NCBI RefSeq assembly: GCF_023973825.1
Contig: NC_090126.1
Location: 558,001 to 622,000 of the forward strand
Reading direction: 5' to 3'
From: Plasmodium brasilianum
Taxonomy: Eukaryota > Apicomplexa > Aconoidasida > Haemosporida > Plasmodiidae
Length of the DNA stretch: 64,000 nucleotides
Both the position numbers and the translations under genes were made by a program. Each line of letters begins with the position of its first letter. The first letter of the stretch is position 1. Of the stretch, positions 55,836-64,000 are shown one piece after another. Below the pieces are notes generated by a model. The model was not told where the DNA came from. It did no database searches and saw only the letters and a list, made by a program, of their open reading frames with translations.

Positions 55836-57212
55836 CTATTTTATTATATCATATATTGCTTTCTTAACATATTCTACTTTCTCTTCTACTCTTTGAGGTA
55901 CTAACTGTTTATATAAAAGTAGGACTTTAAAATTTAATTTTTTAAATAACTTATATCTTTGTAAAAAATATGGAATAACAATTAATGTCCCATCAAAAGT
56001 ATTTTTCATAGATATACATTCTATTATCAAATTTAAATCTTTTATAAAAATTGGAATAGTATAATTATACATTTTTATTTCACTTATTTGACAGTTAAGT
56101 TCATACAAAATATCTATGACTTCATTTATGAAAACATAGTCTAAGTTTCGATTATGTCTTACTATTGAATTTTGAAAGGATTGCAAAAAGTTCAAACAAG
56201 AATTATCTAAATATTTTTTATCAATCCATGAACATAAATCATGATTATATATCAATTGTATCTCTTTTATATAATATATATAATTTAAAAAGTTCTTACT
56301 TTGATTATCATATAATAACAAATTATGGGACAAGTCATTTATAAAATTGTTTAAAATAAAAATTATCTTCTTATCAGCATTTTCTTTAGGTATCTTTATT
56401 CTTAACAAATTCAAAAATAAATTATAAATATTATCCTCTTTTCTGTTATTATTAAATGTTAATAGTTTGAGTCTTTTTATTAATCTATATAAATCTTCTT
56501 TTTTTAATATGATACTAAAAAAATATGTGCAATACAAAATGTTTGTTATTTCATGTGAGTTATATGAACTAAGATTATGGAAAATATATTTATATATCAA
56601 CTTTAGCTTTTCACAATCTCTATTTCTATTATTTTTTAATAACATCAGACTATTATATATTTTTTTATTATATGTGTCTTCAAGATTACTACCATTCAAA
56701 TGACAACCCAAGGCAATTCTCTTTCTATGTACTTTTCCCATGTTATTCGCATTTGCTCCAAGCCAATTATTACCACCACAATTTTTATTTAATTCATTGC
56801 ATATACTTCCTGAGAAATGCACATTTCTTATGTGGAATAAAACACTGTGCTTTTTTTTTTTTGAATGAACATGTTCATACGTTCTATTGTTCTTTAAGCC
56901 GACAAATGTGCGTTCATTATTATGCACCAATCTGATGTGTATCTTTTACAAGGGGCAAGAAAAAAAAAACAAAGCAAAATTTTATTAAAGAAAAAATATA
57001 GGAAACATTATAAGGCAGATAAAACAAAATTATTTATGCATAAATATCACAATTAAAAGAAAGAGAGATGAAAAATACATTTGTATATGTAAAAATGTTT
57101 TTTCTATATTTTTTTTGATATTTTATTTACATAAAAAAAAAAAAAAACTTACTATATTGAACAAACTTAAAAATTTATTTTTGCAAAAAAATCCTTTATA
57201 ACTTGTGTTCAT
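55836..57212 (-). CDS. RAP-domain RNA-binding protein, two exons (388 aa), probably organellar
   Basis: Exon 1 is 57153-57212 (MNTSYKGFFCKNKFLSLFNI, donor GTAAGT) and exon 2 is 55836-56942 (acceptor GTAAAAG), phase 0; the join reads FNI-IHIRLVHNNERTFVGL. Without exon 1 the frame lacks a proper ATG. The first 40 residues are basic, hydroxylated and free of acids, like a mitochondrial presequence. The middle is all-helical, with pentatricopeptide-like Leu/Asn/Tyr-rich helices (NLSSYNSHEITNILYCTYFF, LKLLTFNNNRKED). Residues ~309-388 look like a RAP domain (YTIPIFIKDLNLIIECIS, a gap, then KLFKKLNFKVLLLYKQLVPQ). RAP proteins are abundant in Apicomplexa and often act on mitochondrial rRNA fragments. 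The RAP call is by eye and somewhat divergent. Confidence 0.72.
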
Positions 57213-57799
57213 ATTTGTATCTTTTAAATAAACCTCGATGAAGAAAAAATTGCCTGGACCAGAAGAACCAAAGGTAACATAATTAGCAAAATTTTAAACA
57301 TATGTTATCTGAACTCTACATTTTTGATATTAATTGAAACGTTCTTCTAGTTAATTTCACTTTTTTTTGACGAATTTTTTTTTTTTTTTGTATTTTTTTA
57401 GCAGTTTCTCCTATTTTTTAACAACTATAATTTCTATTTTTCCTATATTTTCTTTTCTTTTTATTCCTTTTCTTTTTTTTTTTTTTTTATTTTGAGCTTT
57501 AATCTTAACTTTTATTTTTTTTTGTGCACATGCTACAAAACGTTAAGGCTACATCAATTTACATTTTCATTCCTTTTATTCTCATATCTTTTTTCACGTA
57601 TGTGTATATATTCTCTTTACGTGTATTACAAAAAAAAAAAAAAAAAAAAAAATTCTGTAAATTGTGCGTGTTTCCTTTTGTTTTTGCAAATATTAGAATT
57701 AATTTATTATGCGCAAGGCATTTGATAATGTAAAGGTAAATTTTTTACTATTTATAGAATAATATTATACGCATAAACATGTACATGTAATACATATAT
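57213..57799. other. Short divergent intergenic region
   Basis: Holds the promoters of the RAP gene (-) and uL29 (+). A possible 12-codon start exon at 57238-57273 (MKKKLPGPEEPK, donor GTAACA) lies 26 bp from the RAP start codon, and another 9-codon exon-like piece (MRKAFDNVK, donor GTAAAT) at about 57708-57735. I could not join either to a following exon in phase. Confidence 0.4.
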
Positions 57800-58449
57800 A
57801 TGTATATATACCTGATATATCATATCTTTATGGCAAAAAAAATGAACCATTTTTATGTTCCTCTTTTGCTTTTCCTTTTGTGTAAAATATATTTAACTAA
57901 AGGAGTAAATTTAAATAGGGAAAGAATATCATCATTTTTAAATTACAAATTAAATCTTATTAATATAAAGAAACGTCAAAGTTCTTTATTCTGTTATAAA
58001 AAAAGGGTGAAAGCTAAAGAACTGAGGAAGCTGACTACTGAGGAGCTTGAGAAAGTAAAGATTTTATCTATTCATACATTATTTTGCAAAGCAGTCGAAG
58101 AAGCCTTATTTTTTATAGTTACACATTCGCATATACATTTACATACGCGTATATATGTAAATACATATATATATATATATATGTGCATCACTGTAAAATT
58201 CAATAAAAGTTCAACATATAAATACACATTTTATATATACCTTATCACATCATAAACGCAATAAAACTTATGTTTATGTAGGAAATAATTAAGTGCAGGT
58301 TGGATATACAAAAGTTCCAGCATCAGGGATTTTACGATATACATAATTTTAAAATACAATATGAAAAGAACGCTAAAAGAAAATTAGCGCAGTTACTAAC
58401 AATTTACTATGAGAGATACCTAGATAACAACATAAGAATAAAAAGTTAA
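57800..58449 (+). CDS. RPL29: Apicoplast ribosomal protein uL29 (L29), two exons
   Basis: Large-subunit protein at the peptide exit tunnel of a bacterial-type ribosome. Exon 1 ends at 58054 (donor GTAAAG) and exon 2 is 58282-58449 (acceptor TATGTAG), phase 0. Three in-frame ATGs exist at 57800, 57830 and 57842; the one at 57842 gives the best signal peptide, MNHFYVPLLLFLLCKIYLTK, so the protein is about 126 residues (140 from the first ATG). A basic Asn/Lys/Ser transit-like stretch (LNRERISSFLNYKLNLINIK) follows. The mature part starts KAKELRKLTTEELEK, the L29 signature, then EIIKCRLDIQKFQHQGFYDI and KNAKRKLAQLLTIYYERYL. The bipartite leader indicates the apicoplast; its ribosome needs nuclear-encoded L29 if the plastid genome lacks rpl29. 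Confidence 0.88.
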
Positions 58450-59285
58450 TTTTTTTTGAAAAAAATATTTTAATTATAAAAAAACAAAGAAACAAAAATC
58501 CGAATTTCATCCTTGGAAATATGTCAATTAAAATAAATTAAACAAATTTGTGTTAAAAGTTAATAAGGAATATCAAAAATTCATTTTTATTAATAAAAGT
58601 GTACTTTCTTCAAGTATTCCACGTGCGCATAAGCACATACATATATATATATATATATATACATATTTTATGTATTTATACAAATTACTGACTTATATGC
58701 GTATAGAGTAGCTACCGCCAATGTAACGTTCAATCCTGTTTAAATTTTTTTTTTTTTTTTGTAGATATTATGAATTTGAATATTTAATTTGTATTACATA
58801 GTTGTTTTTCTGTATACTTTTAAATAAAAAAATGTTCCAACTTTTAATTTTTTTTTTTTTATTTTTTCTTAAAAATGTAATAAAAAATTATAATTTTACA
58901 TTATTTTTGAAGAAACAGCAACATATATTTTTTCCCACTTTTTTAAAAACATATAAAAAATATCATGTATACAATACTACTTTTTCATGATCCACAATTT
59001 GTAAATTTTTCGTTATTATAAATTAAGTTGTACTAATATCTTATAAGAATTGTTATATATTTACATCACTAATTTTTGGCAGAACATTTCTTTATTCGTT
59101 TTTATCTGTATTCGCATTTGTTAATTTAACCAGTGAAGAATGTACGAACTTGTATCTGTATGTGGTATAAGAACAATATTATGGCTACGTTTGTCACAAT
59201 AATGATATGTCAATGAACACCTTTTTCCGATTTACCATTTTTAAAGTATTTTCAAACTTAAAGAAAAAATAAAAGAACATAAAAA
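58450..59285. other. Intergenic region between uL29 and UTP20
   Basis: AT-rich with (AT)n at about 58642-58661 and a T run near 58747. No supported gene; holds the uL29 3' end and UTP20 promoter. Confidence 0.6.
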
Positions 59286-62200
59286 ATGAAGAATTCATTG
59301 AAAAATATTAAATTGAAATTAAAGAATAAAACCAAAAAAGGGAATTTTGTGTCGTTTTATGACAGAATAAAAGAAATTAATGAAAAGGAAAAATTACAGA
59401 CATATAATTTATTAAACGACAGTAACTACGGTGATTACTTAAAGCCCCACAAAAAAAGTAACGAGTTAAATGATAATGATGGTAGGAAAAAAACTGTACA
59501 TTGACTCAGTGTATATATATATATATACATGTGAGCATCACAATTAATCAATTAATTTGATATATAACTTCCCACCAAGCACGTGTGCCCCTGTGGTTGA
59601 TTCGTTAAAAAATTCATGTATACATATTTATATTTATGTGTTTGCATATGTATATGTCTATATCTCATGGGAATGGCTGTACATACCGACTGCATGCATG
59701 TTTGCACATATAAATGAGTGATATATTGTTCATTTATGACTTTTTTTTCCCCATATTCCTTTTGATAGATTTGAAGAAAACGAATTTTTATGCAGCCCTA
59801 CAGGAATATCCAAAAATTTGTTGCAATAGTGATTTTAGAAAATGCTGTAGAGAATTAGCACCGTATGCAAAAAACTTAATGTTAATTATATTAAACAAAG
59901 ACAAGATATTTGGTAATATTTTAAAATATATTGAAAATAGCAAGATTAAGAACGATGAGAAATATTTCTATAAATTACTGGTTATTTTAATCAAAGATCT
60001 AAAGGACGAAAGTAAAAAGTATACGGAAGAAATATTAAAAATTTTATATGTTAAAATAAATTTTAACAATTTGGATTTGTTAGAAGAAATATTTAGTAGT
60101 TATGCAAATATATTTCGTATTATGAATAAAAGTATTATAAAGAATGTTGATAAGTACATAAAGATATCCTTACCATTATTATGTCATCGTAATAACATAA
60201 TAAAAATTTTTATTGCTGATAGTTTTTCATATCTGTTAAGAAAATTATCGTTACATGATCTAATATTATGTTTTCATAAATTATATTCTTACTTCAATTA
60301 TATAAAAAAAAATAAATTAAGGGATTATTCAGAAACACTAAGTCTACTAATGTTGGAATCTTTAAAGGTCGATAACAGCAAATTATCTACGAAAACTTTG
60401 CCATTTTTGAAATATATAATTTATTCAATTTTTTTAAAAGAAACATATTATTGCAAAGAAACTGGTTTTAGTTATGATCCACTTATAAATATTAATGATA
60501 TGAATTATCTAGAAAAAGCAACTGCTTCTTTTTTTATTGATATATATAATTTCACAAAAAAAGAAACACTCGAATGTGTAGAAATCTTTTTAACTTTTAT
60601 TTTAAAAAAGTATTCCTCCATATATAATAAATGCTACAACGACATTTTATTTTGTTCTAAAAAATGGGATGTTTCAAAGTTGGTAGAGGAAGAAAATGAA
60701 CGAATTTTTGATGCTAACAATAGGCGACCCTTTATAACAGGAGCAAATGAAGTTAGCAATATAGTGTGTTCAAGTAACTGTGGTCAGATTGATAAGTACA
60801 ACAATATAAGTCCCTTAGCAAAGGAAGAAGCAGAGAATGGTTTATATAAAAGTGATAAAGAGAATGGAAATAAAAATGGTATAAATAAAGAGGAAAATAT
60901 TTCCAATAAGCAGGAGGAGGAAATTTGTATGAAAAACATCTTCTACAAATCAACCAATTTTTTTCTAAAAAAAATATTATATATATGGATAGAAAAAAAT
61001 AATGAGAGGAAAAATATCATAATTGAAACTACTCTCCATGAGCTGAGTAAATATGTACAAAATTTAAATAATATAAAATTAAATCCTTGGAGTTTTTTTT
61101 ATATATGGAATATATATGATCACATATTTTTTTTATTAAATCATGATTCTATTCGTAATCAAGATATTAGTAACATATATGTCTATTTTGTCAATAATTT
61201 AATGAATATTTTGAATACAGAGGAGGAACATATCAAGAACGGAAAGGACCACTTTAGTAATTATTTATTACGCTTTTTTATCCTTAAAATAGATGAACTT
61301 TTAACTAAAAATAGTTCAAACCATGACTATTTTTACTTTAACAGTTTTTTAAAATACATATTTATGAGAATAATAAAATATTCGAAACATGTCAATAGTT
61401 TATACTTCTTTGAAAAAATATCCCACACAAATATATCGTCTTCCCTTTTGGATAAGTACATCTCAGATGGAAGTGAAAGCCTATGGAACGAAATATGCTC
61501 AGTTAACTTTAGCGATTTATATATAGCAAAAATATTTATCATACATGATATTATAAAGAATTTGATAAAAAAAGAAAAGGAAAATGCTATCGTTAAAAAT
61601 AAAAAAGGAAATAGAGTTCTGCAGGAGGAGCACTGCTATATGGAAATTCTGCACAATAGTAACATTCATAATATGGATAATCCTGGGACCTATCAAAAAA
61701 ATGGTAATAGTACTAATAGTAATAACATGTGTGTTAACTGTAGTGACGGTAGCACCAGTGATGGTAATAACTACTGTATCCGTGGTAAGGGTTGTAATGG
61801 AAGTGGCATCTCCCTAATGAACTGTCGCAATTGTACCGAAGTGCAAGTACATGTTGCACTCGCAGATTTATGTTTATTAATTTTTGACAAAATAAAAAAG
61901 TTGCATGTAATCTTAAAATGCATTAATGAATATGTAAGTGAGGACAATAAAAAAATAGGAGTAAATTCAAGGGAAAATCAAAAAAAAGTTGTCTCTTACG
62001 TGAAATCAGTATTACTACTTTTATTTGCCTATATTAATTTGTTGTTAGAAATGGTGGTCACTAATAAAGTTCTGTTATTATTCTATAAAAAAAAAAATAA
62101 AGAAGGAGAGGGAGAGGTGGAACCTGCTTCAGTACTTTACAGCCTATGTGATATTTTAGTCATTCTAAAATATAGCAATTTTGCGCAGAACGAATGTAAG

Positions 62201-64000
62201 GAAAATACATTTTTGGATACTAATATATATATAAATAGTATTATACTTGATATTAACATTATCATAACCATCCTGTTAAAAAGTACTTATAATAATACAA
62301 TAAATGAAAATATGATTACAAAAAATAATAGATGTTTATTAAATTTTTTAAGTAAATGGAAACAACAGGATATATATTGTGCTAACTATTTGTCTAAAAT
62401 TAAAGCTATAATAACAAATTTAAATGAGTTGAACTATTTTAAAAATAAAATAGATGATGTAATTCTATATTTAAAGGTTTTTAAAAAACTTCTATTATTT
62501 TATGATACAAGAAACAGAAAAGAACTCTTAGAAGTAATTAAATTTTTAATAGGAATATATATTGAGTTGAAAGCTAACAGAAAAAGTCATGGTGTAGAAA
62601 GGAAGGATGATAATATCGTATTTTGGAGAAAAAATACACATTATGAAAAAGTGCTATTTGTTTTTGATTGTATGATATATTTAGAAAATGAAGAATATCT
62701 ATTAACATATGAAAAAATATATGACTCCAAAATTATGGATGTAATAAATTATTTAACAAATTTAAAAAATTTGAATATTTTCAGTGAATATATATTAAAA
62801 TTTTCTACAAAAATTTGTATTATAGAATTAATTATGCTATTAAATATTCCCCTAATAAGTATACCAAAATCGGTTATTAGTAATTTTAAAAATTTTTTGC
62901 GCTCATATACTGTTGAAAGAAAAATTAATGACAAAAATGATTATTATTGCCATTCGGAATATTATTTTTTTATAATAAATTTCTTATTTAAATTTAGTAA
63001 AAGTAAATTACATATGCTTGAAGGGAAAATAGGGAAAAAAAATCTTCAAAAGGATACATTACTAAATAATAATTTTAATGATAGAAATATTAATAAAGAG
63101 GAAAAACTCGTAGAACTGGTAAAATACAACATTGCAGAGGAGGAAGAAATTTCCAAGTGTCATAATTTAAAACACTTTATTTCGGTGAGCATTAAAGAAT
63201 GTGAACAGAAATTTCAATGTTATTTATATAAAAGAAAAAATAAAGATGTAATACAAACTTCTTCACAAGAGGAACACTTTAATATAGAAATTTTTTTGAA
63301 AAACATTTTAACATCGCTTGATTTTTTGATAATTCCACAAATTAATAGTTTTAATAAACCTTTTAAAATAAAAATACTAGACATGTACGTATGGATTATT
63401 GGGTACATTAATATGAATTGTAGCTATTATATAAATGAGTTAAAGTATTATAATTTGATTGACGTATTATTTGAAATTGTTTACAATTTGAATTCCATTT
63501 TTTGTAATTACAGAGATGATGACATTACCGTGGCTGATATCGCTTCTCATACCGCTACTACTACCGCTACTACTACCGCTACTACTACCGCTACTACTAC
63601 CGCTACTACTACCGCTACTACGACCGCTACTACGACCGCTACTACGACCGCTGCTACTACCGCTGCTACTACCGCTACTACTACCGCTACTACTAACGCT
63701 GCTACTACCGCTGCTACTACCGCTGCAACTGCTCCTAATGTACATCGCAAACATAATGGACCATGTTCACAGTCATTCTCATTGATAATTGGCAAAGTTA
63801 AATTTTCCATAAAGGTTTTTGTAAGCAAATTTATGTATAATATGCACCTTTTAAGGATACCTAATGTCTTAAGATTTATACACATATTATGTTCATACAA
63901 TAAAAAATTAAATAATTACAGAAATGATATTGAAGAAATTTTATCAGAGCAGAGTATTAATTTTACCAAGTTACTGTTAAATATAAAGGAAGAGGACAGC
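59286..64000 (+). CDS. UTP20: U3 snoRNP/small-subunit processome component UTP20 (N-terminal part; 3' end beyond the window)
   Basis: Giant HEAT-repeat protein of the 90S pre-ribosome. Exon 1 is 59286-59481 and exon 2 runs from 59769 to the right edge, open throughout; the phase-1 junction (donor GTAGGA, acceptor TTGATAG) creates Asp. About 1,475 residues are visible. By eye it follows UTP20/DRIM: FVSFYDRIKEINEKEK, then NFYAALQEYPKICCNSDFRK and AKNLMLIILNKDKIFGNIL. Next comes the signature region ANIFRIMNKSIIKNVDKYIK and LPLLCHRNNIIKIFIADSFS, then YLLRKL. The rest is Leu/Ile/Asn-rich helical repeat. Two low-complexity inserts stand out: an Asn/Ser/Gly/Cys-rich one (61695-61850) and a Thr/Ala repeat (63551-63730). 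Family members are about 2,500-2,800 residues, so at least a third lies outside. It complements ESF1 functionally. Confidence 0.82.
63551..63730 (+). repeat. 12-bp in-frame repeat (Thr-Ala-Thr-Thr) in UTP20
   Basis: About fifteen copies of ACCGCTACTACT with a few G and A variants encode (Thr-Ala-Thr-Thr)n and Thr-Ala-Ala-Thr. The block is much richer in G+C than anything nearby, and all six frames are open. The sharp composition change and near-identity of the units suggest recent slippage expansion. Confidence 0.92.

Noticed and set aside
57238..57735. Small upstream gene MKKKLPGPEEPK plus MRKAFDNVK
   Set aside because: Donors are good, but no acceptor gives an open continuation in phase.
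1..64000. tRNA, rRNA, CRISPR arrays, transposons, origins
   Set aside because: I looked for a B-box-like GGTTCRA on both strands, conserved rRNA blocks, inverted-repeat-bounded ORFs and regular spacer arrays, and saw none; a tRNAscan-SE and Infernal run would settle small RNAs.

Overview
The window is nuclear DNA of a malaria parasite (Plasmodium). It is about 80% A+T, packed with homopolymer and (AT)n runs. Introns are short and AT-rich, genes are interrupted by Asn-, Asp/Glu- and Lys-rich low-complexity tracts, and housekeeping proteins match Plasmodium/apicomplexan families. The long intergenic gaps suggest a P. malariae- or P. ovale-like species or an avian species rather than the GC-richer vivax group, but I cannot name the species. 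From memory, MiaA lies on P. falciparum chromosome 12, so this is probably the syntenic block.

Layout. 1-3448 (-): RNA polymerase III subunit RPC2, cut by the left edge. 4874-5079 (+): possible 39-residue gene. 5806-7314 (-): eIF5. 8.4-13.5 kb (-): looks empty to an ORF scan but holds a many-exon gene resembling the FPL/CLEC16A family, divergent from 13751-15952 (+), an ARM/HEAT-like protein resembling PSMD5. 16908-20150 (+): four-exon coiled-coil/acidic-repeat protein. 21273-30577 (-): three-exon giant Asn-rich coiled-coil protein of about 2,926 residues. 32.25-32.84 kb (+): unresolved small candidate. 33580-36207 (-): ESF1 rRNA-processing factor. 37423-38180 (+) and 38377-38836 (-): tentative organellar ribosomal proteins (uL14-like, bL33-like). 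39391-40503 (-): five-exon, 105-residue secreted protein. 42253-43709 (+): two-exon acidic protein. 44933-45946 (+): three-exon RRM protein with a signal peptide. 46502-48187 (-): MiaA-type tRNA isopentenyltransferase with an apicoplast-type leader. 48992-51716 (-): secreted coiled-coil protein with about ten exons. 52702-55296 (-): very acidic repeat protein. 55836-57212 (-): RAP-domain protein with an organelle-type N-terminus. 57800-58449 (+): apicoplast ribosomal protein uL29. 59286 to the right edge (+): UTP20, cut by the edge.

Themes. Several genes serve RNA and ribosome biology: RPC2, eIF5, ESF1, UTP20, MiaA, uL29, the RRM and RAP proteins, and possibly uL14/bL33. Five or six of those between 37 and 58 kb carry organelle-type leaders, often on a separate first exon. 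They are not an operon; each has its own promoter.

Main methodological point: at least three of the apparently gene-free gaps contain phase-consistent chains of small exons, below the size of an ordinary ORF scan. I recognised no tRNA, rRNA, CRISPR array or mobile element.
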